DNA from: an uncultured Eubacteriales bacterium
GTDB lineage: Bacteria > Bacillota > Clostridia > Oscillospirales > Oscillospiraceae
Reading direction: 5' to 3'
NCBI GenBank assembly: GCA_949296115.1
Contig: CASFNR010000008.1
Span: 1 to 49,281 of the forward strand
DNA length: 49,281 bases
Shown here piece by piece: positions 1 through 7,355 of this stretch (position 1 is its first letter; each line of letters starts with the position of its first letter). The notes below the pieces were generated by a model. That model did not search any database and was not told where the DNA came from. It saw only the letters and a program-made list of their open reading frames with translations. The position numbers and the translations under genes are program-made.

Positions 1-1
1 G

Positions 2-172
2 ACCGGGCCCCAAGGTCCCGCTGGTCCCCAGGGAGAAACCGGGCCGCAAGGGCCTGCCGGTCCTCAAGGACCCGAAGGACCCCAAGGTCCCGCCGGTCCC
101 CAGGGAGAAACCGGGCCCCAGGGTCCCGCTGGTCCTCAGGGCCCCGAAGGGCCGCAAGGTCCGGCTGGAACC
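2..172 (+). repeat. Gly-X-Y collagen repeat with a 72-nt higher-order unit
   Basis: Inside the collagen-like gene, the nine-nucleotide triplet pattern is organised into a longer unit of eight triplets (24 residues, 72 nt) beginning [12 protein letters not shown]. One copy covers 29-100 and the next 101-172, with silent differences between copies; a partial copy precedes them at the window edge. Confidence 0.85.
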
Positions 173-604
173 GTCCCGTCTCTTAATCTGCTGTCCGCCT
201 ATTCTACACCCACCCAGGGGTTGGCCTCCGGCAGCCCCATTGAGTTCGACCGCAACAGTTTGAGCTATGGTTCCAGCATCACACACAGTCCAGGAAGCAC
301 CACATTCACCATCACTCAGCCGGGTGTCTACCAGGCCAGCTTCCACGGCGTCATTTCCGCCACCTCTCAGAATAAATTTCCTGTCAGCATGGCCACTTCC
401 CTTCTGGTGAACGGGAGTGTTTTCCCCGGCGCCACGGTTCCCCATGTTTTCCAGAGCACGAATGATTCCTCGGAACAGTCCTTCGTCGTTCCCATTGCCG
501 TCTCCACCGTGCCCACGACCGTTCAGGTCGCCGCTTCCGGCGGCTCCTATCTGGCGGATGCCGTGACCCTGTTCCTCCTTCGGCTGGGGAACATTCCCTC
601 CTGA
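2..604 (+). CDS. Collagen-like surface protein, C-terminal part (5' truncated by window edge)
   Basis: The reading frame is open from the window edge to a TGA at 602. Residues 1-57 are uninterrupted Gly-X-Y triplets dominated by GPQ, GPA, GPE and GET, which form a collagen triple helix. About 140 non-repetitive residues follow, with the look of the trimeric beta-sandwich (C1q/TNF-like) tip of BclA-type proteins: a Thr/Ser-rich strand pattern, a GVYQASFHG segment and a hydrophobic end ([10 protein letters not shown]). In Firmicutes such proteins form exosporium filaments or cell-surface fibres. The N-terminal anchor or targeting region is outside the window, so location is inferred. The gene stands alone here; a weak hairpin follows it. 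The call of a collagen-like protein is firm; the BclA-type tip is inferred from pattern only. Confidence 0.85.
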   Translation, partial: TGPQGPAGPQGETGPQGPAGPQGPEGPQGPAGPQGETGPQGPAGPQGPEGPQGPAGTVPSLNLLSAYSTPTQGLASGSPIEFDRNSLSYGSSITHSPGSTTFTITQPGVYQASFHGVISATSQNKFPVSMATSLLVNGSVFPGATVPHVFQSTNDSSEQSFVVPIAVSTVPTTVQVAASGGSYLADAVTLFLLRLGNIPS

Positions 605-617
605 ATTTTTTTCTCAC

Positions 618-639
618 TGCCGCCGGGAAGCCGGCGGCA
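618..639 (+). terminator. GC-rich hairpin after the collagen-like gene
   Basis: A 9-bp perfect stem TGCCGCCGG/CCGGCGGCA closes a GAAG tetraloop 14 nt after the stop codon. The tail (AAATTCTTCT) is only moderately T-rich, so termination is likely but not certain. Confidence 0.45.
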
Positions 640-738
640 GAAATTCTTCTCCCTTCCATTATACCGGTTCTGGTCTCGGTAGTAAACGAAAAAATGCACA
701 AAACTTCAGGTACCTCCATCCCGCAGTTCAAAATACAC

Positions 739-767
739 TTGACTTTCCTCTGGGAAGCGTTTATTTT
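739..767 (+). promoter_or_regulatory. Promoter of the M20 peptidase gene
   Basis: TTGACT at 739-744 and TATTTT at 762-767 are separated by exactly 17 nt, about 78 nt before the start codon. A small imperfect hairpin (about 801-823) lies in the resulting leader. Confidence 0.5.
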
Positions 768-844
768 GAAAGGCAGACATCAACTTCAAAAAAAGAAGGT
801 CGACGGATTTTTATCCATCGTCGTATCATGCAGGAGGATATGCA

Positions 845-2254
845 ATGCAAAATAACGCACAGCTGGCCGAGCGGATTGACCGCTTTATTGAGGAAAATAA
901 AGCGGCCCTGTTTGAAGATTTAAGCACCCTGGTAGAAGTCAACAGCGTTCGTTCCCAGCCCATGGAACACGCTCCTTTTGGTCTCGGCGTTCGCAGAGCC
1001 ATGGACACAGCCCTGGGGATCGCCCAGCGGATGGGTCTGAAAGCCCAGGATTGCGACGGCTATCTGGTATATGCCGATGTGCCGGGCGCCTGCGAAAAGC
1101 AGATCGCTGCCATTACACACCTGGATGTGGTGCCTGCCGGGAACGGCTGGCACTGTGACCCCTTTGCCCTGACTCAGCGGGAGGGATACGTTCTGGGCAG
1201 AGGTGTGGCTGATGACAAGGGCCCCGCCGTCGTCACCCTGTACATGGCAAAATTCTTTCAGGAGTTTTGCCAGGAGACCGGAACCGCTCTCCCCTATACC
1301 CTGCGGATTCTTCTGGGCGGGGCGGAAGAGACTGGAATGGAGGACGTGGATTACTATCTGGAGCACAATCCCATGCCCGCATTCTGCTTTACGCCTGACG
1401 GCTCCTTTCCGGTGGGACACGGTGAAAAGGGAGGCTTCGGCGGCAGCTTTGTAAGCCAGCCGCTGTCCGGTAATCTGGTGGATTTCCAGGGCGGTGTGGC
1501 CGATAACGTGGTTCCGGACCTGGCCTATGCCGTTGTCCGTGGAAAGGCATCTGAGCTGAAATCCACAGGGACCATCACAGTAACCGAAGAAGCAGACGGC
1601 CTAGTCCGCATTACCGGCCACGGAAAGGGCGGTCATGCTTCCACCCCGGAGGGCACCGTCAACGCCATTGCCCTGGTGGCCAACTACCTTCTGGACAATC
1701 AGCTTTGCACAGATCAGGAGAACCTGTATCTGACCATGCTGCGCACCCTGATGGCATCCACCGACGGTTCTTCCTTCGGCATCGCCGCTCAGGATGAATA
1801 CTTCACACCCCTGACCTGTATTGGCGGTGTGATCTCCATGGAAAACGGCGTGCTGCGCCAGTCCATTGACATTCGATTCCCCACCAGCACCACCCCCCGG
1901 AAGCTTCAGAAGGCCTGTGACGCCCTGGCCGCCCAGGGAAACGCCCGGTTCGAGGCGGACAAGGCCCGGCTGCCCTTCTATATCCGGGCAGATTCTCCGG
2001 AAATTGACGCCTGCATTCAGGCCTATCGGACCGTAACCGGCCGGGATGACAAGCCTTTCACCATGGGCGGCGGAACCTATGCCCGTCACTTCAAAAATGC
2101 CGTCAGCTTCGGCATGGAAGAGCCCCAGGCAAACTATCCGGACTTTGTGGGGCAGATGCATGGCGCCAACGAAGGGGTTCCCAAGTGTCTGCTCCTGAAG
2201 GCGTTGAAAATCTATATTCTGGCAGTTGCCCGTTTGATGGAGCTGCCCCTGTAA
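845..2254 (+). CDS. M20 family metallopeptidase (PepV/Sapep-like dipeptidase)
   Basis: Cytoplasmic zinc dipeptidase that hydrolyses short peptides, inferred from family. The 469-residue length fits PepV-type members. Metal ligands are visible in order: His92 in THLDVVPAGNGW, the Asp pair in GRGVADDKGP (residues 119-127), Glu161-Glu162 in GGAEETG, Asp185 in FTPDGSFPV, and a late His in GGGTYARHF. The lid/dimerisation-type insertion sits between about residues 190 and 370. The start is the ATG preceded by AGGAGG (832-837) at 7-nt spacing. The gene has its own promoter and ends in a bidirectional terminator shared with the convergent siroheme synthase. Dipeptidase rather than acetylornithine- or succinyl-diaminopimelate-type activity is favoured by the PepV-like GVADDKGP and length, but the exact substrate is unknown. 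Confidence 0.88.
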   Translation: MQNNAQLAERIDRFIEENKAALFEDLSTLVEVNSVRSQPMEHAPFGLGVRRAMDTALGIAQRMGLKAQDCDGYLVYADVPGACEKQIAAITHLDVVPAGNGWHCDPFALTQREGYVLGRGVADDKGPAVVTLYMAKFFQEFCQETGTALPYTLRILLGGAEETGMEDVDYYLEHNPMPAFCFTPDGSFPVGHGEKGGFGGSFVSQPLSGNLVDFQGGVADNVVPDLAYAVVRGKASELKSTGTITVTEEADGLVRITGHGKGGHASTPEGTVNAIALVANYLLDNQLCTDQENLYLTMLRTLMASTDGSSFGIAAQDEYFTPLTCIGGVISMENGVLRQSIDIRFPTSTTPRKLQKACDALAAQGNARFEADKARLPFYIRADSPEIDACIQAYRTVTGRDDKPFTMGGGTYARHFKNAVSFGMEEPQANYPDFVGQMHGANEGVPKCLLLKALKIYILAVARLMELPL

Positions 2255-2261
2255 CCGAAAG

Positions 2262-2293
2262 CCAGCCTGCCCCATAAGGAGCAGGCTGGTTTG
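2262..2293. terminator. Bidirectional terminator between convergent genes
   Basis: Stem CCAGCCTGC/GCAGGCTGG with a 10-nt loop, followed by TTTGATTT on the plus strand and TTTCGG on the minus strand, fills the 41-nt gap between the M20 peptidase and the siroheme synthase gene. Confidence 0.75.
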
Positions 2294-2295
2294 AT

Positions 2296-3621
2296 TTAAA
2301 TCGCATCCCGGACGATTGCCTTTGCAATTGCAGAAATCGAGTTTTCATCCGCAACAAGAACCGGACGATCCGTATGCATACGCAGCGCTTTCGCCGCATC
2401 AAGGCCGGTACACACACAGCGGGTTTCCATCCGAAATGTGCCATATAAGTGAAAAAACTGTTCGGCTGCCCCTGCGTCGGAGAAGAAAATGTAATCCATA
2501 TGGGGCAGGCTCTCCGGGGCTTCTTCCAGATCATTTTTCTGTGCCGGGAGCGGCAGCCGACAGGTTTCCGCCCCCATTTTTTCCAGGGCCATTCGCAGCA
2601 TCTCCACAGTCTTTGCATCTCCGGCAGCGCCCACCCGGACGCCGGATAGGATCCCGTCTGTTTTCTGTCCGCTTCCGTCCTCCGGCACAATCCGGCAGGA
2701 TATTCCCGCCGAACACAGGGATTCCCGGACAAGCGCCCGGTCAGAGGGTACGCCTCCCCTTTCCAGCCAGACCGTTCGCAGCCCGGACTGGGCAAGTTCC
2801 TTCAGCATTTGCGCCATCTGCTGGGGCCAAACCTGGGGGGAATCCTCCAGTGGAAGCCGCTGAGCCGCTTCCGGTGCCGATTCCAACAGCGCCAGGTCTA
2901 TTGCGGGATCATATACCAGCGCCTGGCACTGCTGCACCAGGCGAAGCCCCTCCACACTGAGTTCCGATGCCCAGTCATTTCCAGCATCCACAATGGCTAC
3001 ACTGCCCTCCGAGAAGCCGTTCAGGCAGTTCTCCCGCTCCTGCTGGGTCAGGGGCCTCCCCAGCTCCAGGCAAGCGTCAAACATCCGGCGGAATATTCCC
3101 GCCCGTTTGGTCTGCTCCGGGACAGTCCGCTTCAGTTCCCGGCGCTGGTCCTCCAGCCAGGAGAGCAGTTCCTCCAAGTGATCCGGAAGCATCCCCTGTA
3201 TCCGCTCTTTGAAGTAAATTGCGGCCGTTGGGCTGGCACCGCCGGTGGAAATCCCGGCGCAGAATCCCCCCTGCTGAACCAGCGCAGGAAAAACAAATGT
3301 GCAGGCATCCGGATCGTCCACCACGTTCACCGGAATGTGCTGCTCCCGGCAAAGCCGGGAGACCAGGTGGTTCACTTCCCGGTCGTCGGTTGCCGCCACC
3401 ACCATGGCGGGCCTGGGGCACAGATCTTCGGGACAAAACGCCCGGCAGACCGTCTCCACCGCCGGAAGCGCCGTCAGTTCCGGCGCAATCCGGGGCGATA
3501 TGATGCGAATTCTGGGACCAAAGGGCAGCAGCTTCAGGACCTTTCGGCGGGCAACGCTTCCTCCCCCAACCACAATCACGGGCTGCTCCCGCAAATTCAG
3601 AAACATGGGAAAATAGGGCAT
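2296..3621 (-). CDS. Siroheme synthase: Met8-type dehydrogenase/ferrochelatase fused to degenerate SUMT-like and HemD-like regions
   Basis: 441 residues. Residues 1 to about 155 form a precorrin-2 dehydrogenase/sirohydrochlorin ferrochelatase of the Met8/CysG N-terminal family: NAD-binding VVGGGSVARRK (17-27), VVDDPDACTF (100-109) and GISTGGASPT (123-132). It makes siroheme from precorrin-2. Residues about 207-314 follow the SUMT (uroporphyrinogen-III methyltransferase) pattern, but the SAM-binding GAGPGDPELLT is now DAGNDWASELS and the GGDP block is ERGGVPSD; the domain is also too short. Residues about 326-441 resemble the second half of uroporphyrinogen-III synthase. The start is an ATG with GAGGAG 6 nt upstream. 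The gene follows the lysR gene by 35 nt and lies next to a siroheme-dependent reductase, which fits its role. The two C-terminal regions are probably not catalytic (inference). Confidence 0.85.
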   Translation of the reverse strand: MPYFPMFLNLREQPVIVVGGGSVARRKVLKLLPFGPRIRIISPRIAPELTALPAVETVCRAFCPEDLCPRPAMVVAATDDREVNHLVSRLCREQHIPVNVVDDPDACTFVFPALVQQGGFCAGISTGGASPTAAIYFKERIQGMLPDHLEELLSWLEDQRRELKRTVPEQTKRAGIFRRMFDACLELGRPLTQQERENCLNGFSEGSVAIVDAGNDWASELSVEGLRLVQQCQALVYDPAIDLALLESAPEAAQRLPLEDSPQVWPQQMAQMLKELAQSGLRTVWLERGGVPSDRALVRESLCSAGISCRIVPEDGSGQKTDGILSGVRVGAAGDAKTVEMLRMALEKMGAETCRLPLPAQKNDLEEAPESLPHMDYIFFSDAGAAEQFFHLYGTFRMETRCVCTGLDAAKALRMHTDRPVLVADENSISAIAKAIVRDAI

Positions 3622-3656
3622 ACAAGTCTCCTCTTTTTCTGGTATCTCTTATCCGC

Positions 3657-4508
3657 TTATTCTCCGAAAAACAGCCGGATTTTTTCCTGAATATCCGTAT
3701 TTCGGAGCCATACAATGTTGAATTCCCGGACGATGGCGTCCCCCCGGATGGAAAACTGTCCCAGCTCCGGCTCGCTGTCCGCCAGCACCTTGTAGACAAA
3801 GGAAACCCCGATGCCGCTTTTCACCGTTTCCAGAATCAGCTTGAAGCTGGAAATGCAGATATTCCGCCGGAAGTGAAGGAAGGATTCATTGTAGCCAAGC
3901 AGCTTCTGCTCCAGGATAGCCCGGGTGCCGGAGCCCTTCTCCCGATGGATGATGGTTTCCTCCAGCAGCTGGCTCAGGGTGATTTCCTTTCCGGCAAATC
4001 GATGGTCCTTATGGCAGATGCCCACAAAAGGCTCCCGGCGCAGGCATCGGCTGTTGTAATGATTTTTGTCGAAATATCCCTCCACAATGGCAAAATCCAG
4101 CCGGTTCTCGTCCAAAAGGTGGAGCAGGCGCTCCGTATTGTCCACGATCATCGTCAGGGAATTGGCCTCCTTCTCCAGATACCGCTGGACCTGGGCGTTG
4201 ATGACAAAATCCCCGATGGTTTTGGTTGCGCCCACACGCAGCTCATACATTCGGTTGTTGCGCAGCTGCCGCCGGATGTCCGTGTCCTGACTGCGCATGG
4301 ACAGGGCGTACTGCTCCAGCATCTGGGCGGCGGGGGTTTTCAGCAGGTTCCGGTTCTGGTAAGTAAACAGCTTGCACCCATACTCCCGCTCCAGGAACTG
4401 GATATGCTGGGTTACGGCAGGCTGGGATATGTGCAGCATCTCCGCCGCCTTGTGATAGCTCAGGGTCTCGCACAGGGCAAGAAAGGTATCCATCCGATAA
4501 TCCAGCAT
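3657..4508 (-). CDS. LysR family transcriptional regulator of the sulfite reductase/siroheme locus
   Basis: 283 residues with a typical N-terminal helix-turn-helix (residues 5-60, containing AEMLHISQPAVTQHIQFLE) and a C-terminal effector-binding domain. GSGTRAILEQKLL and VKSGIGVSFVYK match the ligand pocket seen in CysL/CysB-like and related LysR proteins. GGGAGG lies 5 nt before the ATG. It is transcribed divergently from the CoA-disulfide reductase/sulfite reductase gene, and its own promoter overlaps the divergent one across a 21-bp palindrome, so it probably regulates itself and the reductase. The siroheme synthase gene follows in the same operon. The effector is unknown; a reduced-sulfur or nitrite-related signal is only an inference from context. 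Confidence 0.9.
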   Translation of the reverse strand: MLDYRMDTFLALCETLSYHKAAEMLHISQPAVTQHIQFLEREYGCKLFTYQNRNLLKTPAAQMLEQYALSMRSQDTDIRRQLRNNRMYELRVGATKTIGDFVINAQVQRYLEKEANSLTMIVDNTERLLHLLDENRLDFAIVEGYFDKNHYNSRCLRREPFVGICHKDHRFAGKEITLSQLLEETIIHREKGSGTRAILEQKLLGYNESFLHFRRNICISSFKLILETVKSGIGVSFVYKVLADSEPELGQFSIRGDAIVREFNIVWLRNTDIQEKIRLFFGE

Positions 4509-4551
4509 AGGCGCCTCCCGTCAATAACCAGCAAAAATCAGACGATAAGCA

Positions 4552-4591
4552 ATGATAAATTGATTTTATCATGCCCTCATGCTATAATCAA
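4552..4591. promoter_or_regulatory. Overlapping divergent promoters with a LysR-type palindrome
   Basis: A perfect 8-bp inverted repeat ATGATAAA-N5-TTTATCAT spans 4552-4572. On the plus strand the central TTGATT (4560-4565) is a -35, with TATAAT at 4583-4588 after 17 nt and a TG extension at 4580. On the minus strand TTGATT (4591-4586) and TAAAAT (4568-4563) are also 17 nt apart. One bound dimer would cover the -35 of the reductase and the -10 of lysR. Confidence 0.75.
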
Positions 4592-4631
4592 CACAGGTTT
4601 GAAAAAAACACAAAACTAAGGAGTGACACGC

Positions 4632-7193
4632 ATGAAGTATATCGTGATCGGCGGCGTGGCAGCCGGAACCAAAACCGCTGCCAAACTCAAGCGCCAGGAT
4701 CGCAATGCCGAGGTCTGCATCTACACCAAGGGCCAGGACATCTCCTATGCCGGATGCGGCCTTCCCTACTATGTGGGCGGCAGCATTGAAACACGGGAGG
4801 AATTGATTGTCAATACCCCGGCCAGCTTCTCCGGTCTGACCGGGGTTCAGGTGCGCACCGGAATGGAGGCCATCGGCCTGGATGCCAACGCCAAGGTGGT
4901 TTCCTTCGCCAATGGAGAGATTGTCAGCTATGACAAGCTGATTATCGCCACCGGTGCTGTTCCCTTCGTCCCCAATGTCTCCGGCACCCAGCTGTCCGGC
5001 GTGTTTACCATGCGGACTCCTGACGATGCCATTGCCCTGCGGGACTATGTGGATGAAAAACACTGCGCCAGCGCCGTGGTGGTGGGTGCCGGCTTTATCG
5101 GCCTGGAAGTGGCCGAAAACCTGATGGCAAAGGGTCTGAAGGTCACCGTGGTGGACATGGCCGATCAGGTTATGCCCAATCTGTTCGACACGGATATGGC
5201 TGACTATCTTCGCCGCCAGCTCCAGACCCGGGGCATGCGGATTGTGACCGGCGCCGGTCTGGAAGAAGTGACGGGCACGGAAGCCGCTTCCGGCGTCCGT
5301 ACCAGCGTCGGAGCCTTCCCCGCTGACGTGGTGGTGCTTGCCATTGGCGTGCGTCCCGCTACCGCCTTCCTGAACGGCTCCGGGCTGGAAATGAACCGGG
5401 GTACCATTGTGGTCAACGAGTATCAGCAGACCAATCTGCCCGATGTTTACGCAGTGGGTGACTGCGCCCAGGTGTTCAATCGGATTACCGGGAAGGGCCA
5501 GTGGTCTGCCATGGGCTCCACTGCCAACATCACCGGCCGCTGCCTGGCCCGGAACCTCACCGGCGATACCATCGCTTACGGCGGCTGCCTGGGCACCGGT
5601 GTGGTGAAGCTGGCCAAGGACCTGAACGCCGGCCGGACCGGTCTGACAGAAGGTCAGGCCAAAGACGCCGGATTCGATGTCGTAAGCCTGACCTGCGTCA
5701 CCGATGACAAGGCACATTACTATCCCGGTGCTTCCAGCTTCGTCACCAAGGTGATCGCCGATCGTACTTCCCGGAAGCTGCTGGGCATCCAGGTAGTCGG
5801 CGCAGGCGCCGTGGACAAGATGGTGGACATCGCCGTCACCGGCATCAGCATGGGCGCCAAGGTGGACGACTTCTCCACGCTGGATTTCGCCTATGCGCCT
5901 CCCTTCTCCACTGCCATTCATCCCTTTGCCCAGGCCTGCGGCATTCTGGAAAACAAGATGGACGGTATTCTGGACAGCTTTACCCCTGCGGAGTACGCCA
6001 ACGGCGCCGCCAAGGGCTACAAGGTCCTGGATGTGCAGGCTGTTGCCTCCATTCCCGGCGCCCAGTGGGTGGAACTGAACAAGGTGAACGGCTCCATCGA
6101 CGGGCTGAACCTGGATGATAAGCTGCTGCTGGTCTGCACCAAGGGCAAGCGGGGCTATTTCCTCCAGAACCGGCTGAAGGCGTTCGGCTATACCAACACC
6201 CGGGTGCTGGAGGGCGGCATCACCGTGAATGTGGTGAAGGTGCCCCGGGCCGAGGGCGGCAAGCTCAGCCCCGCCGAAATCAAGCGGGTCAAGGGTTTGG
6301 GCTGTCTGCAGGACAAGCGCTATGACGATGTTTTCAACGTCCGTGTCATTACTCGCAACGGTTTCATCTCCACCGAGGAGCATCGGGCCATTGCGGAAGC
6401 CGCCGAGCGGTTCGGTTCCGGCGCAGTGACCATGACCACCCGGCTGACCCTGGAAATTCAGGGCGTTCCATACGACAACATTGAGCCGTTGATCGCCTTC
6501 CTGGGCGAGCATGGGCTGATGACCGGCGGCACCGGCAGCCTGGTCCGTCCCGTGGTTTCCTGCAAGGGCACCACCTGCCAGTACGGTCTGATCGACACCT
6601 TCGATCTGAGCCAGAAGATTCACGAGAAATTCTATCTGGGCTATCACACCGTCACCCTGCCCCACAAGTTCAAGATTGCGGTGGGCGGCTGTCCCAACAA
6701 CTGCGTCAAGCCGGATCTGAACGATCTGGGTATCGTGGGCCAGCGGGTGCCCATGGTGAATTTCTCCAAGTGCCGGGGCTGCAAGAACTGCCAGGTGGAG
6801 AATAACTGCCCCATCAAGGTAGCCAAGGTTGCGGATGGAAAGATTCAGATTGATCCCAACGCCTGCAACAACTGCGGTCGCTGCAAGGGCAAGTGCCCCT
6901 TCGGCGCACTGGAAGAGTACCAGAACGGCTACAAGATTTACATTGGCGGCCGCTGGGGCAAGAAGGTTGCTCACGGTCAGCCACTGACCCGTCTGCTGAC
7001 TTCCGAGGAAGAGGTCATGGACGTGGTGGAAAAGGCCATCCTGCTGTTCCGGGATGAAGGCATCACCGGTGAGCGGTTTGCCGACACCGTCAACCGCCTG
7101 GGCTTTGACTATGTCAACGAGAAGCTGCTCAGCGGTTCCATCGATAAGGAAGCCATCCTGAACAAGGTTGTCAAGGGCGGCGCCTCCTGCTGA
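4632..7193 (+). CDS. CoA-disulfide/persulfide reductase - rhodanese - siroheme sulfite reductase fusion with two 4Fe-4S clusters
   Basis: 853 residues. Residues 1 to about 450 are an FAD/NAD(P)H flavoprotein of the CoA-disulfide reductase/NAD(P)H persulfide reductase family: GGVAAG at the FAD site and Cys42 in SYAGCGLPYYVGG. A rhodanese-like domain follows (about 460-540, Cys502 in LLLVCTKGKRG). From about 555 on is a sulfite/nitrite-reductase-type module with siroheme-4Fe4S cysteines Cys644-x4-Cys649 and Cys687-x3-Cys691 (GGCPNNCVKPD), then two ferredoxin-like motifs, CRGCKNCQVENNCP and CNNCGRCKGKCP. Electrons could pass from NAD(P)H via FAD and the clusters to siroheme, with a persulfide or sulfite intermediate handed over by the rhodanese (inference). 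AAGGAG 8 nt before the ATG at 4632 decides the start over an upstream GTG. The divergent siroheme synthase supplies the cofactor. Confidence 0.88.
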   Translation: MKYIVIGGVAAGTKTAAKLKRQDRNAEVCIYTKGQDISYAGCGLPYYVGGSIETREELIVNTPASFSGLTGVQVRTGMEAIGLDANAKVVSFANGEIVSYDKLIIATGAVPFVPNVSGTQLSGVFTMRTPDDAIALRDYVDEKHCASAVVVGAGFIGLEVAENLMAKGLKVTVVDMADQVMPNLFDTDMADYLRRQLQTRGMRIVTGAGLEEVTGTEAASGVRTSVGAFPADVVVLAIGVRPATAFLNGSGLEMNRGTIVVNEYQQTNLPDVYAVGDCAQVFNRITGKGQWSAMGSTANITGRCLARNLTGDTIAYGGCLGTGVVKLAKDLNAGRTGLTEGQAKDAGFDVVSLTCVTDDKAHYYPGASSFVTKVIADRTSRKLLGIQVVGAGAVDKMVDIAVTGISMGAKVDDFSTLDFAYAPPFSTAIHPFAQACGILENKMDGILDSFTPAEYANGAAKGYKVLDVQAVASIPGAQWVELNKVNGSIDGLNLDDKLLLVCTKGKRGYFLQNRLKAFGYTNTRVLEGGITVNVVKVPRAEGGKLSPAEIKRVKGLGCLQDKRYDDVFNVRVITRNGFISTEEHRAIAEAAERFGSGAVTMTTRLTLEIQGVPYDNIEPLIAFLGEHGLMTGGTGSLVRPVVSCKGTTCQYGLIDTFDLSQKIHEKFYLGYHTVTLPHKFKIAVGGCPNNCVKPDLNDLGIVGQRVPMVNFSKCRGCKNCQVENNCPIKVAKVADGKIQIDPNACNNCGRCKGKCPFGALEEYQNGYKIYIGGRWGKKVAHGQPLTRLLTSEEEVMDVVEKAILLFRDEGITGERFADTVNRLGFDYVNEKLLSGSIDKEAILNKVVKGGASC

Positions 7194-7200
7194 TTTTCAC

Positions 7201-7243
7201 CCCCGGGTACGGACTTGCCGTGCCTGGGGGGGCTGTTTTCTTT
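7201..7243 (+). terminator. Terminator after the reductase fusion gene
   Basis: A 12-bp stem (7201-7212 with 7218-7229, two G-U pairs) with loop ACTTG is followed by GGGCTGTTTTCTTT. Confidence 0.65.
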
Positions 7244-7264
7244 GACATTTCTCAAACATTATTT

Positions 7265-7340
7265 GTTAGAATTTTATCTAATAAACTACTTGACATTTAT
7301 CTATCAATGGTATATAATCCTCGTTAGATAAAGTTCTAAC
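7265..7340 (+). promoter_or_regulatory. Promoter with two identical palindromic operators for the MFS/ArsR operon
   Basis: TTGACA (7290-7295) and TATAAT (7313-7318) are 17 nt apart, a perfect consensus promoter. GTTAGA-N6-TCTAA(T/C) occurs at 7265-7282 upstream of the -35 and again at 7323-7340 just after the -10. The copies are 58 nt apart, and the downstream one covers the transcription start. The ArsR-type regulator encoded second in the operon is the obvious binder (inference). Confidence 0.8.
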
Positions 7341-7355
7341 AAGGATGTGAGCTGC

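Noticed and set aside
2-172. Repeats as a CRISPR array
   Set aside because: The repeats are contiguous, in frame and encode Gly-X-Y triplets without unique spacers.
4569-6974. Very long open frame on the strand opposite the reductase fusion
   Set aside because: It lacks any family motif and a ribosome binding site and mirrors a conserved gene; GC-rich codons leave the antisense frame open.
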